A DNA stretch of 64,000 nucleotides from the NCBI RefSeq assembly GCF_030445035.2, contig NC_080673.1:202822726-202886725 (forward strand). The letters run 5' to 3'. Source of the DNA: Dasypus novemcinctus (Eukaryota; Chordata; Mammalia; Cingulata; Dasypodidae). This document shows positions 37,089-48,507 of this stretch, in pieces; within the stretch, counting starts at the first letter, position 1, and every line of letters begins with the position of its first letter. Under the pieces are notes generated by a model. The model had not been told where the DNA came from. It worked only from the letters and a program-made list of their open reading frames with translations, and did no database searches. A program made the position numbers and the translations under genes.

Positions 37089-37708
37089 TGTTCCGGGTTC
37101 TGTCTAGGTTCTCGGCTGTGCTGCAGAAATGAATTTCAAGAGCACGCGGGGTGAGTGAGGCCAGGAATTTATTCAGGCAGGGAGGGAAGAGAAATGGGAG
37201 AAAATAACAGAGCAGGGGCCCCAGGTAGAGAGGAAGGGGGTGAAAGCGGATGAAGAGGGCTGATTTACAGGCTACAATTCCCCGTTATAGATTTTAAGCC
37301 CCAGGGTTACTTGCGTGGCCACGTGGCAGAGGAAAAGTGGTGACAGCAGCACACAGAGGGCAGGACAGGTCCGCAGGCAAAAGAGTAAGGCAGAGAGCAC
37401 TCAAGTCTTGTGGTTTTCTTTAAAATTGCCAATTATTCCGCCCCTTTGCTAGTGGCAGGGGAGGGGGTTTCAGCAGTTTGCTGTTTTGATTGGTCACCCC
37501 ACCCATCAATTCCTTAGCAAGGACCCAACGATAAAGTCCCTAGAGAACATCCGGGGCTTTTTCTTGTTCCCAGGAAGGAGTCTTAGTTCTGGGTAGCAGA
37601 GTCCCGGGGGTGGGGGTCCCCCAGCAGCCATCTCGGGGTTACTGATGTCCATGTGGCCTCTGCCAGGTTCCGGATCCGTCTATTAATTCCCTATCTAACT
37701 AGCCGGCT
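37089..37708 (-). mobile_element. Family B solo LTR
   Basis: Related to 48508-49449. On the minus strand it has an AATAAATTCCTGGCC polyadenylation context and ends AGACAGAACCCGGAACA. The right border is approximate. Confidence 0.65.
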
Positions 37709-38595
37709 TCCCTGGCACGTGGGCCCCTCCCAGCCCTCTGCAGCCTCACCTTCCGGTTTCCTCCCATCACCCCTCCCCAGCCGCCCAGGCGCCCCGCCAG
37801 TGCCCAGGCAAGCCAAGCACCTCGGCGAGGCCGGCACGGAGCCCTGCTGCCCCCTCCTCCCGGGGCCGGCGACGGTCTGCTCTCCTCCGGAAGCTGCCCC
37901 CAGGCCCGAGGCAGCGCCGCCCACTCACCACGGCCCTCCACGCCCCCCAGGCAGGAGCTCCCAGCGGCCCACGGGACCCCTTGAGCGTCCTAGGGTGGCA
38001 TCGTTGTTTTGGTCTTGCGCCACTGAAGAGCCCTCCTGGAGGTCACGCGCTGGAACCTCCTGGCCACCTGGTCAGCCTGAGAGGTCCCCCCACCCACGTC
38101 TTCCCAACCCACCTGGACATCCGCTTCCAGCCCCGTTCCTTCCAAGTCCCTGCCCGGCCGAGCCGCCCACGAGTTCGTGTAGAGCTGGACCTCAGGCCGT
38201 TTCTCCCTCCAAGCAAAGCGGACACCCAGACGCGCCGCCCACGGGCAGGACAGCGGCGTCCAGGGCTTCCTCTGAGCTGGGCTGTGACCAGGAAGCAGCA
38301 GCGACTGCCCAAGGAGGGGGAGTTGGAAGGCAGCAGCCCACCTCTCTCCTCCTGCCGTCCCAGCTCTGGGCAATGCCTCCTGTCAGCAAAGCCCACCCGA
38401 AGCTGACCCACCAGGGACGAGGTGGCACAGGGGCAGGGGCCAGCCTTCCAGCACAGACGAGGGCAGGAGAGCCCGGGGTGGGGGAAACACACCCCCAGCA
38501 CGGCCTCCAGGGCTCAGGTCAGTGACTGCTCTATCTGAGAGACCAGAAACGGTCATTTTACATTCTCTTCATTGCAGCCATGCAACACTGACATG
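37709..38595. other. Intergenic, GC-rich, no gene recognised
   Basis: A 290-codon frame (37653-38525) starts in the family B LTR and continues into proline-rich GC-rich DNA. It has no domain and no plausible promoter. Confidence 0.55.
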
Positions 38596-38609
38596 AAAAC
38601 TCTGGGCAG

Positions 38610-39026
38610 GGAAGCAGATGTGGCTCAACAGATAGAGCGTCCACTGATCACATAGGAGGTCCAGGGTTCAAACCCAGGGCCATCTGACCCGTGTGGTGAG
38701 CTGGCCCATGCGCAGTGCTCATATGCGCAGGGAGTGCTGTGCCACGCAGGGGTGTTCCCTGGTGAAGGGGAGCCCCACACGCAAGGAGTGCACCCCATAA
38801 GGAGAGCCACCCAGCGTGAAAAAAAGTGCAGCCTGCCCAGGAATGGCACTGCACATGCAGAGAGCTGACAAAGCAAGAGGACGCAACAAAAGGAGACACA
38901 GATTCCTAGTGCCACTGACAAGAATGCAAGCGGACACAGAACACTCAGCAAATGGACACAGAGAGCTGACGACTGGGGCAGGGAAGGGGAGAGAAATAAA
39001 TTTTTAAAAATAAATCTTAAAAAAAA
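38610..39026 (+). mobile_element. DAS-type SINE
   Basis: Full-length copy in an old L1 piece, with a 14-bp TSD AAAACTCTGGGCAG (38596-38609, 39027-39040). Confidence 0.94.
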
Positions 39027-39040
39027 AAAACTCTGGGCAG

Positions 39041-39161
39041 ACCCATGAGGATGACTATTATTCAAAAATCGGAAATGACAAATGTCAGAGAGGATGTGGA
39101 GAAATCAGGACCTCAGTGCATCGTTGATGAGAACGTGAAACTGTGGAAAGCAAGATGGCGG
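39041..39161 (+). mobile_element. Old L1 fragment, sense
   Basis: GAGAGGATGTGGAGAAATCA and GTTGATGAGAACGTGAAACT are typical of the L1 ORF2/3' junction. The piece also flanks the SINE at 38610 and ends where a family A LTR begins. Confidence 0.7.
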
Positions 39162-40010
39162 TGTAGCCGTTTGATATAATAGATGAATTCCAAAAAGAAG
39201 TATTAGGGGAAACGGACTTGGCCCAGTGGTTAGGGCGTCCGTCTACCACATGGGAGGTCCGCGGTTCAAGCCCCGGGCCTCCTTGACCCGTGTGCAGCTG
39301 GCCCAGGCGCAGTGCTGATGCACGCAAGGAGTGCCCTGCCACGCAGGGGTGTCCCCCGCGTAGGGGTGTCCCCCGCGTAGGGGTGTCCCCCGCGTAGGGG
39401 AGCCCCACGCGCAAGGAGTGTGCCCCGTAAGGAGAGCCGCCCAGCGCGAAGGAGGGAGCAGCCTGCCCAGGAATGGCGCCACCCACACTTCCCGTGCCGC
39501 TGACGACAACAGAAGCGGACAAAGAAACAAGACGCAGCAAAAAGACACAGAAAACAGACAACGGGGGAGGGGAGGGGAACTAAATAAATAAAAATAAATC
39601 TTAAAAAAAAAAAAAAAAGAAGTATTAGATTATGCTGTAATCTGATCTGTACCTGATGGTTGAGTTAGGATTAGGGCATTGAGTCCCCACCTCTTGGTGG
39701 GTGGGGACTCACAGATAAAAGGCATGGCAGAGGACAGAGTTGAGGGTTTTTGATGTTGAAGTTTGATACTGAAGCCTTAAGCTGGAGCTCTGGGAATTCA
39801 GCTCACAGAGGAAAGAGAAGTCAGCCCCAGGAACGTAGGAACCCAGGAAGCCTGAGCCCTCGCAATCATCAGCAGTCATCTTGCTCCAAATAGACTTTGG
39901 CGAGGGAAGTAACTTATGCTTTACGGCCTGCTATCTGTAGGCTCCTCCCCCAAATAAATACCCTTTATAAACTCCAATCCAGCTGCCTCATCCTAAAGGG
40001 ACACAACAAA
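39162..40010 (+). mobile_element. Family A LTR with nested DAS SINE
   Basis: It starts TGTAGCCGTTTGATATAATAG, is split by a SINE at 39207-39613 and shares GGGTGGGGACTCACAGATAAA and AACTTATGCTTTA with the 42739 copy. The 3' end fades after CCCTTTATAAA. Confidence 0.75.
39207..39613 (+). mobile_element. DAS-type SINE, internal-deletion form with 17-bp expansion
   Basis: It is inserted in a family A LTR, with a 15-bp TSD AAAAAGAAGTATTAG (39192-39206, 39614-39628). It shares the roughly 44-base deletion of the copies at 16909 and 48806. It also has the unit GGGGTGTCCCCCGCGTA three times (39343-39395), where other copies have it once. Confidence 0.94.
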
Positions 40011-40149
40011 CCCACACCTGGCCCCTGCATGTGTACAGCAGGTGTTTACTGAACAGAGGACCCTGGGGTGGACCTGCTCTTTATTAGCAGAACACCCAGT
40101 CTTGGGCAGGCACGTGCCCCAACCCGTCTAAACTTCACAGCACCCCTAC

Positions 40150-40850
40150 GGCAGCCATCACTACCCCCAGTTTACAGGTCAAGCCCGAGGCTCAAGGTCA
40201 GTTTGCCAGGAGTTGTACGATGCGTTGGCCCGTCTCTGGGGTTCCCTGACCTCCTCAAGGTCATGCAGCAGGTAGGAGGTGGATTGGGGGTGCATCCCCA
40301 TTTCCTGAACATCAAAGGGGAGACAGGCAGACCCCTAACAATTATTTTCATTTGCTCTTTCAACCAAAAATGCAAAGCTCCTCCTTTGTCCCAGGTGCTA
40401 TACACAGTGGTGAACAAAACAAACCCTCGTGGAGCTTATGGTTTAGCAGATAAGATGGTGTTAACCAAACCCAAACTAATATGGAATTATGTGCCACAAT
40501 AAATGTGGGAGGTTCGTGGCAATCCTCTCTAAAGTACAAGGCATGGAGGAGGAATGGCCATCCACCAGGCAAAGAATGGAGAAGGTCCTTCCAGGCAGAG
40601 GAAATAGCACATGCAAAGGCCCTGGGGTTGGAACAAGCTTGGGTGTGGACATAATCTGGCCATGCAGCAGTGGCTGCAGGAGGAAATGCACCCATTCTAG
40701 GTGGAGAGGACACAGGAGCCAGGACAGGGTCTTGAGATGGGGCACTGGGGTTGCCCTTGCTAGCCGAAGAAGGAAAGGGTGTGGGGGGGGAGGCACGTTG
40801 GGACCAGATCCCGCAGGGTCTGAAATGCAGGCTGCAGGCCGACAGTGGAG
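40150..40850 (+). mobile_element. Old mammalian repeats (MIR-like, then unclassified)
   Basis: A MIR-like piece (about 40160-40300) is followed by an old repeat with CAGTGGTGAACAAAACAAAC, CCAGGCAGAGGAAATAGCAC and GCAAAGGCCCTGGGGTTGGA, a common ancient mammalian pattern that I cannot name with confidence. Confidence 0.45.
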
Positions 40851-41859
40851 CTCAGGAAGATTTGGGCTCAGGAGGTGGTTGACTCCTCCAGGCGAGCGCA
40901 AGCCCCCCGGACCCCACCCCTTCCTCTGGGCGACGGGGAACACTGGCAGTAACGGTTCCAGGTGCAATAGGAGGTGGCGCAGGTGGGGCCTTTGCACACG
41001 CTGTCTCCTCCGAACCCCCGCCGGGAAAGTCGGGCTGGGGCAGGATCCGACCCAGCCTGGGCGAGGGACAGGCCGAGGCCATGCTGCGCTCTCTCCGTGT
41101 GCAGGGACAGCCCGGTCTACAAAGCGGTCACGAACCTTTGTCTGCCACAGGGAACAACGTGACGTTGCTCGTGGGAGCTGCCAGCACCCTGCGTTTTCCC
41201 TTGATTGAAACGTGGAGCATTTGTGGGGCATCTAAACCGGAAAACTCATTTGGCTCCTGCTTCTCTTCTAACAATTTGTTACTAGTAACCAGAGTAACAG
41301 AACCCGAACTCTAAACAGGCCTTTGCAGAGCCCATGCCTAGAAAGTCATGCTGTGCCTGTCCCTGCAGGGCAATGTCCCCCACTCCCTCCGTGAATTGAA
41401 GCCAAACCTCCCAGGTGGGCACAGGAACTGCCCAGGCTCCCCGCCCCTGGAGCCCCCGCCCCCCCAGTCCACCATCCCGCCCACAGAAGGCGGGTCTCCT
41501 CTTTCAGCAGGGGAGCCCCAGATGGACAATGTATGCCCCAGAAAGACAATGTATGCTTTTCCCTTCCTCTGGCGCAGCTCCAAACAGCTGGGGGCGGGGG
41601 GAGCTCTCATCCCAGCCAACAAGGATGGCGGAGGCAGGTGAAGCGCCCACCTGACGCGACCCTGGACCGAGCGCGTGGTAAATGGATCGTGCCCTCGGTC
41701 TCGACGCCCCTCCTCCCCTCCCCCCCCCACCACGGCGTCATCCGCAGACCCTGACGGCTGGCCGCTCTTCACCATCGCTGTGCTCCCACCTCCGCCCACA
41801 CCAGCCTCGTCCCCCACCTGGAGTTTTGGCAAAAGCCGCCTTCCCGGTCTCCCTGCTCC
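40851..41859. other. Intergenic, no gene recognised
   Basis: GC-rich frames on both strands. No conserved exon is seen. Confidence 0.5.
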
Positions 41860-42480
41860 CACCTCGGGCCCTGGTGAGTCTGTTCACACAGCTGCACAGC
41901 GGCCAGGGGCATTCTGTTAAAACACAACCGAGCATGTCCTTCCTCTGCTCAGACTCCTGCAGCAGCTCCCGCCTCACTCAGGGTAAGAGCCAAAGTCCTG
42001 CAGGGCCCTCCTGGCCTGCCCCATGCCCCCGCCTTCTCTGGCCTCATCCTCCCGTTCTTCCCCTGATTAGCTCTGCCAGCTACAGTGACCTCCTCCGTGG
42101 TCCTTGAACAGACCCAGCCCAGCCCTGCCTCAGGGCCTTTGCACATGCCTGTTCCTGCTGCCTGGAAAGCTCTTTCCCAAATACCCACGTTGCTCTCTTC
42201 TGCCCTTCCATCAGCTCGTGTCACTTTCTCAGTGAGGCTTTCTCTATTTAAAACTGTACCCCTCCCCTTCCCTCTTTCCTGTTCTATCTTTTTTTTTCTC
42301 AGCACTTATCATTACCCAACGTGATATTTTTTGCTTATTTATCTTGTTTAATATCTGTCTCCCTGATGGGCAAGACTGAAGCTCCATGAAGGCAGCAATT
42401 TTCCTCAGTTTTGCTGATCCTTAGTCCATAGAAGAGTGTTTGGCACAAAGTAAGTGCGTAAACATTTTTCTCTTTGTTGC
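41860..42480 (+). mobile_element. L2-like 3' segment
   Basis: CCTGCAGGGCCCTCCTGGCC, CAGGGCCTTTGCACATGCCT and CCTTAGTCCATAGAAGAGTG follow L2 order over about 600 bases, one of the better L2 copies here. Confidence 0.8.
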
Positions 42481-42738
42481 CTGAGATAATAAGGCAGGCA
42501 ACACTGGGATCCTGGGATGACTTTATCTAGAAGAAATACCCCACACTGTTGCCCCAGAGACTGGCCTTAGCCTGCCAGAACTCACCAGAATATTCATGAC
42601 TTTTTGAGTTTGTTTTTGTTTTCTATTTGAGTGCTGTAGTGGACATTTATTATTTGCTCTTATAACAAAAGCCTCTCCCCTTTTGGGGGGAATTTCCCCA
42701 CATTCACACAGGAATGCCACCAGTCACAAGATCCCACC

Positions 42739-43229
42739 TGTAGCAGTTTGATACAATTATGAATTCCATAAATAGATATTGGATTATGTTCGTAATCTGG
42801 TCTGTACCTGGGCATGAATAAATTATGATTAGGGCTTTGATTGGGCCACGTCAGTAGGGCGTTGAGTCCCTGCCCCTTGTGGGTGGAGACTCACAAGATA
42901 AAAGGCATGGCAGAAGACAGAGTGGAGGGTTTTTAATGTTGGAGTTTTGATGTTGGAGTTTGAAACTGGAGTCTTGAGCTGGAGCCCCAGGAAGTAAACT
43001 CACAGAGGAAAAAGTAGCAAGACCCGGGAAGAGAGGAACCCAGGAAGCCTGAACCCTGGCAGACGTCGGCAGCCATCTTGCTCCAACACGTGGAAATAGA
43101 CTTTGATGAGGGAAGTAACTTATGCTTTATGGCCTGGTATCTGTGAGCTCCTACCCCAAATAAATGCCCTTTATAAAAGCCAACTGATTTCTGGTATTTG
43201 ACATCAGCGCCCCTTTGGTTGACCACACA
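42739..43229 (+). mobile_element. Family A solo LTR
   Basis: A 491-base TG...CA element starting TGTAGCAGTTTGATAC and ending GTTGACCACACA. AAATAAATG provides the polyadenylation signal near the 3' end. The 5-bp TSD is CCACC (42734-42738, 43230-43234). Confidence 0.85.
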
Positions 43230-43234
43230 CCACC

Positions 43235-44664
43235 TTTCCCGCACGGAGTGGACGAGGGGACCAGTGGCTGGCAATCTCGCCCTCAGCCACAGAGCTGCCT
43301 GGCCAAGGTCCTGCCCAAGTAGGAAAGCATGTTTCCGTGCGGCAGCTCACATCCAGCGATGCTCTGTGCAGGGGAGGAAAGGCCAGGCCCCTGCCTCCAG
43401 TGGGGCCATCTGGAGGCCCCATCTGAGCTCCAGGGCTTCCTGTGGCATGGGCCACCAAGGCCTGTGTCCTGACCGAATAAGCCTGCAGCTTCTCCCCAAC
43501 CCTGTCCTTCCCCAGCACCATCCCAGAGCGCTCCCCACTCCGCCTCCTGCCTGCAAATGTCCATCTCCCAGTCTGCTTTCCAGGAACCTGACCACGCTGG
43601 TGGGCCCCAGGAGTGCTCTGGGAGAGCGCGCAGACCCCGGAGTGGACTGGGGCTGGTTCTTCTGCCGACCCCGCTGGCAGCAAGATCCCCACCACAGGTG
43701 GGGGCTGGGGCCCAAAGAGCACCCGCAGGGTGGAAGTGCCAAAACGCTCGCCGGGGAGAGCCGGGGGGTGCTGCGGGCAGAAGCAGCGAGTCCGGGTTTG
43801 GGGGGCAGGCAGAACTACCTGACTGTGGGAATGGAATGGGCTGGCTCTTCTGGGGGCTCTCACTGCTTGGGAGAAAGACTCGGGAAAGCAGAGGGTGAAT
43901 CCTCACCCAGCAAAGGCCGCGTGGGAGAGCCAGAGGATCTCATTGGCGACATACATAAAGAAACTCGTCTCCTGGAAGGCAGCAAAGCCTGCACGCCAGC
44001 CCCGGACGCCGTTCCAAGGGGAGCAGAGGTCCAGAGGAGGCTGCTTTCTCCAACATGCTTGGGAAGGAACGGGACCCCGAGAAAAGCAGGATGGGATGTG
44101 GGTCCACTGCCCCAGTTTCCCTGCACCCCCTGGACCTGCAGAAGGGGCCAACTCCTCCCATCAAGGCTGCCCCATCTCCCCCCAGGGAGATGCTGCCGAG
44201 GCCTCTGCCGTCCAGGTCCAGGCCGCCCTCAGCATCCTCCCCTTCTTCCCATCCCAGCCACCAGGTGAGTCAGGAGGGTGAAGTCACAGCATCCCCCAGC
44301 CGGGGACACGTGGGACCTGCCAAGCGAGGCGAGGACTCGAGCCGGAAGGGGCTGAGGACTCGGGAGCGGGTAGCAGCAGGAGGCAGGAGACCACACAGGG
44401 GCCTGGGTCCCAAGGGCTGGGATCAAGGTGGGCAGGAAAGAAAGGTGGGCTCGGGAACGGTGTGTTGAAATGGGAGCCCCCCGGGCATGCAGGATCTGGC
44501 ACCGGGCAAGGATGCGGTGCCAACCCGTGCTTCCGATGGCTCCGGAAGCGTGGAGACAGCACCAGCACACACTAAGAGAAGAGACACGCCTGAACCACGT
44601 GGCAGGCGGAGGGAGAAGGGCTCAGAAGAGGCAGAGCCGTGGGCACGAGCGAGGGTGGAGCTGC
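43235..44664. other. Intergenic, no gene recognised
   Basis: A 356-codon frame (43198-44268) begins in the family A LTR 3' end and runs through GC-rich DNA. Its product is low-complexity Pro/Gly/Arg-rich, and opposite-strand frames overlap it. Confidence 0.55.
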
Positions 44665-45115
44665 CACGTGTCCTAGGTTGAACTGGAGCCCCTAGAAGAC
44701 ACGTTCAAGTCTCAACCCCCAGTCCCGTGATTGAGAACTTATTTGAAATAGGGTCTTCGAAGATGTGACTAGTTAAGACAAGGTCAGAGGGAAGCAGATA
44801 TGGCTCTAAGGAAAGAGCATCTGCCTACCACACGGAAGGTCCAGGGTTCAAACCCAGGGCCTCCTGACCCGTGTGATGAGCTGGCCCACGCGCAGTGCTG
44901 ATGCGCACAAGGAGTGCCCTGCCCATAGGGGAGCCCCTCGCACAAGGAGCGAGCCCCGTAAGGAGAGCCGCCCAGTGTGAGAAAAGTGCAGCCTGCCCAA
45001 GAAGGGAAATAAATTTTTTAAAAATCTTAAAAAAAAAAACAAAAACGACGCGGTCAGGTGGTTTAGGGTGGGCACTCACCCAATGTGGTCGGCGGCCTTA
45101 CTCCAGGAGGCGCTG
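44665..45115 (+). mobile_element. MaLR-type LTR fragment split by a DAS SINE
   Basis: GTCCTAGGTTGAACTGGAGC and GAAATAGGGTCTTCGAAGAT precede the SINE; TTTAGGGTGGGCACTCACCC follows it. Confidence 0.65.
44790..45040 (+). mobile_element. DAS-type SINE, internally shortened
   Basis: The head is intact, but the body jumps from CAGCCTGCCCAAGAA to the AAATAAATTTT tail, so the middle third is deleted. It interrupts a MaLR-like LTR fragment. Confidence 0.88.
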
Positions 45116-45375
45116 AGAGGCGAGCTCTGGCTCAGGCTGCCTCGTGGCGCGCGTGGCCATCCCTGCACCGACCTTGCTGGGAAGGGCTGCGTGCAGCTGC
45201 CCAGTCTCTGATTTCTCTATCATTCCCGCTGCCCCAGGGAGCCACTTCTACTCCCATCAGCCTTGCCTGCAGAGGACAGCGCCATGCCTGAGCCTCCAGG
45301 AGGCGCAGGGGCTTGGTAAATGCGTGGCCACTGGACTGCGTGGAGCACAGGTGCCCGGTAGATTCCTTGGCCTTT
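45116..45375. other. Intergenic, no feature recognised
   Basis: Short unique-looking interval between a MaLR-like fragment and a SINE. Confidence 0.45.
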
Positions 45376-45386
45376 CATAGTGTCTT

Positions 45387-45814
45387 TTTTTTTTTTAAGA
45401 TTTTATTTTTTATTTATTTCTCTCCCCTCCCCCTTCCCCCTCCTCCCCCTCATTGTCTGCTCTCTGTGTCCATTCACTGTGTGTTCTTCTGTGTCCACTT
45501 GTATTCTTGTCAGCGGCACGGGAATCTGTGTTGCTTTTTCTTGCATCATCTTGCTGCATCTGCTCTCCGTGTGTGCGGCACCACTCTTGGGTAGGCTACG
45601 CCCTTCACGCAAGGCAGCTCTCCTTGAGGGGCACACTCCTTGCACATGGGGCTCCACTATGCAGGGAACTCCCCTGCGTGGCACGGCTCTCCTTGCGCCT
45701 GGCAGCACTGCGCGTGGGCCAGCTCACCACACAGGTCAGGAGGCCCTGGGTTTGAACCCTGGACCTCCTATGTTGTAGGCGGATGCTCTATCAGTTGAGC
45801 CACATCCGCTTCCC
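45387..45814 (-). mobile_element. DAS-type SINE
   Basis: Reverse-oriented full-length copy with an 11-bp TSD CATAGTGTCTT (45376-45386, 45815-45825). Confidence 0.94.
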
Positions 45815-46174
45815 CATAGTGTCTTCAATTCTAGGGCCGTCGTCACAAATGACCGCAAACAGGGTGGCTGTGAGGTGGGGCTTGTGTGTCAACCCGGCCA
45901 GGTCATGGTGCCCAGTTGTTTGGTCAAGCAAGCACTAGTGTGATTGTACTGTGAGGACACTTCATGGACTTTCGTCATCAGTGAGTTAATTGCGTCTACA
46001 GCAGTGACATCTACAGTCAACCAAGGAGACTGCCTTCTGCAAGGAGAAACGTCCCATCCAATCAGGTGAAGGCCGTACAGGAGAAGTGATCATTTCAGCG
46101 GTTGGAAGGGGCAATTCTCATCTCTATTTCAATCAGCCAGCTTCTCCTGAGGAATTTATCAAAAACCTTCATCA

Positions 46175-46596
46175 GGGCGGGGGACTTGGCCCAGGGGTTA
46201 GGGCGTCCGTCCACCACATGGGAGGTCTGTGGTTCAAACCCCAGGCCTCCTTGACGCGTGTGCAGCTGGCCCATGCACAGTGCTGATGCGCTCAAGGAGT
46301 GCCCTGCCACGCAGGGGTGTTCCCGTATAGGGGAGCCCCACACGCAAGGAGTGCGCCCCGTAAAGAGAGCCACCCAGCACGAAAGAAAGTGCAGCCTGCC
46401 CAAGAATGGAGCCGCCTGCACAGAGAGCTGACAAAACAAGATGAGGCAACAAAAAAGAGACACAGATTCCCATGCCGCTGACAACAACAGAAGCGGACAA
46501 AGAACAAGATGCAGCAAATTGACACAGAGAACAGACAACTGGGGTGGGGGGGGATGAAATTAATAAATAAATAAATAAATAAATTTTTTTTTTAAA
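46175..46596 (+). mobile_element. DAS-type SINE in ERV-L 5' LTR
   Basis: Full-length copy. AAAAACCTTCATCA before and AAAAACCTTCGTCA after form the TSD. Confidence 0.92.
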
Positions 46597-46610
46597 AAAA
46601 ACCTTCGTCA

Positions 46611-46783
46611 GACAGGAGCAGGCATAGCTCAAGTGGTTGAGTGCCTGCCTCCCATGTACGAGGTCCTGGATTTGATCCCCAGAACCTCCTAAAAACAAAA
46701 CAAACAAATTCAGTGGTTGAGTACCTGCCTCCCATGTACAAGATCCTGGGTTCAGTCCCCGGTATGTCCTAAAAAAAAAAAAT
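46611..46783 (+). mobile_element. Short tRNA-type SINE, two head units
   Basis: Two tRNA-like units in tandem, each with TGGTTGAGT.CCTGCCTCCCATGTAC and a B-box-like stretch (GGATTTGATCC, GGGTTCAGTCC), joined by an A/C-rich linker and ending in poly(A). No DAS body. Confidence 0.8.
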
Positions 46784-46909
46784 CCTTCACTGCAGATCCC
46801 AGCTTGCAGCCTGCTCTACTGAATTAGGACTTGTACGTCCCCACAGTCACATGACACAACTTTTACAAAATCTCATACCATTGACAGATATCTTCTGTTC
46901 TGTTTCCCT

Positions 46910-46927
46910 TGATACCAGGAGTGGTTC
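46910..46927 (+). other. Candidate ERV-L primer-binding site
   Basis: TGATACCAGGAGTGGTTC directly follows the 5' LTR. The position and the TACCAGGAGTGG core fit the leucine-tRNA primer site used by ERV-L elements. It is too diverged to be sure of the tRNA. Confidence 0.45.
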
Positions 46928-47446
46928 TTGAGAGACAGAATCTCCAGGAGATTTCTGTATTTGCTCTGGGATTTGTGGAACTGGTTCTCTAATCTGATTG
47001 GATTCAAAGGCACTAACGACTATTTCCAGTCATCGAGATGGTCGCTGATAGTACCTGGCCTGAGTTGGTAAGGAGACATGCAAAATATCACCACTGGATA
47101 CGGCTACTCAAATGCTCTGGGTGAGAGTATTTTTGACACCTTAACAGAGTTTTGTGGAGTTAAAAGTTAGAATGATTTTGGCTGGTTGATCCTAAATATG
47201 CTGGATATAGCTATAAAAGAAATGAGCTGATGGTTTCACATTTGCAAGCACCACATGAAGGATGTGAAAATTCCTATGTGTGCCCTGAAAGAAAATCTTA
47301 TTTCATGTAGCTACAGATGTGAGATTTCTGAAAACCAGACCCAGAGTCTCATTGTGCAAGTGGCTGAATTACAATGTAAACTAAATTCCTAGCCTTGCAG
47401 GGTGTCTGCTGTTAAAGTGAGGGCATTGATTGGACAAGAATGGAAT
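46928..47446 (+). pseudogene. ERV-L leader and 5' gag region, degraded
   Basis: Sequence between the primer site and the first antisense LTR insertion. It is AT-richer than the surroundings and has no sustained frame. The assignment rests on position inside the TSD-bounded provirus. Confidence 0.5.
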
Positions 47447-47882
47447 TGATACCAAGCAAAAGCAGGTTCTTGCCCAATGTGCTTTACAATGACCAAATCC
47501 AGAGACAGTAGGGTTTCAAAGAGAGAAAGAGTTTTATTGCCAAAACACAGTTAGTCAGAGGCCTAACAGCCTAAAATCTGCCTCCCTGAGATTGAGGCAT
47601 TTAGGGTTTTTATGGACTCAAACAGGAGAGGGTGGGGTGGTTACCATTATGATAGCAAGTATAATAAATACACACACACACACACACACAAAATAATAGC
47701 AAGTATACACAAGGGTTAGCCTAGTTTGAAATGACCATAAACAAAGGTAAGATCAGTCTAGCGAGTTTCACTAATTTCAGGTATTAACTTTTGACTATTC
47801 TATAATATATTGGAAAAGTAAGAAGAAAGTAACCATGTACTGTTTTAGTAATCACAACCATTTGTTAATTCTTACTCTCAAT
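47447..47882 (-). mobile_element. Antisense LTR-like insertion in ERV-L gag
   Basis: About 436 bases interrupt the provirus. Read on the minus strand they contain GGCAATAAAACTC, a polyadenylation-signal context typical of an LTR R region, and a CA microsatellite sits inside (about 47669-47689). The borders are approximate: the right one is set where gag-like sequence resumes. No clean target duplication was found. Confidence 0.5.
47669..47689 (+). repeat. (CA)n microsatellite
   Basis: About ten CA units lie inside the antisense LTR-like insertion. Confidence 0.9.
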
Positions 47883-48507
47883 TACATCCTGGAAACTGGA
47901 ATGGGGACATATGGGTAACAATGGTGGCACTGGGGACTTCGAAGCTCTAGATTCTGCTGAGTTTTTGCCAGATCAACCTGCAATGGTCTGCCCTGAGGAA
48001 TCACCTTCCTGACCCCAGCCTGCCCTGAGGAGGCAGCCACACACTCTCCACCTGAAGAGATCACACCTGCTGTTAACCTGTAACCCGCTCCCCTGAGGAC
48101 ACAGCCCTCACTCCTGTCTGACGAGATTAATCCTGGCTCACCAGGTGAAAAGGCAATGAAACGCCCTGAGGTAACTGGTTTGCAAGACCCTTCTAATTCT
48201 TCTTGTGACCCCCACCACCACCACCACCCCTCTTTACTCCCAGACCTATAACTAGACTGAAGCCCCAACAGGCCCCAACGTGTGGCCTACAAGGAGGTGC
48301 ACCATACTCCAAAACACCCGCGTGAGTTTCCCAGTTTATACAGGCAGAAATCAGGGCCTGATGCCTGGGAATGGAGGGTGAGGATGTGGGATAATGGTGG
48401 AAGGAATGTAGAGCTGGGTCACGCTGAATTTATTGAGGTGGGCCCACTAGGCAGAGACTGTGGATTCCGTGTTGTAGCTTGAGGGGTTAGAAGGGACTCT
48501 AATGGTC
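47883..48507 (+). pseudogene. ERV-L gag fragment 1
   Basis: Gag-derived sequence resumes after the first antisense insertion. The clearest part is the open frame at 48282-48482, which contains KEVHHTPK, EFPSLYRQKSG and MWDNGGRNVEL, in line with ERV-L Gag. It is cut at 48507 by the next antisense LTR, and the gag sequence continues at 49450. Confidence 0.65.

Larger units (their letters stand above)
45869..46909 (+). repeat. ERV-L 5' LTR (MLT2-like) with two nested SINEs
   Basis: The left part (45869-46174) and right part (46784-46909) align to the 3' LTR at 52497-52930. Shared landmarks are CCCAGTTGTTTGGTCA, TCATGGACTT, CATCCAATCA and TCCCCACAGTC. With the inserts removed it is about 432 bases, close to the 434 of the 3' LTR. 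DAS SINEs occupy 46175-46596 and 46611-46783. Confidence 0.8.

Noticed and set aside
37653..38525. 290-codon open frame
   Set aside because: Begins inside the family B LTR, Pro/Ser-rich, no recognisable domain, and antisense frames overlap it.
43198..44268. 356-codon open frame
   Set aside because: It starts in a solo LTR and runs through GC-rich DNA with overlapping frames on the other strand; low-complexity product, no domain.
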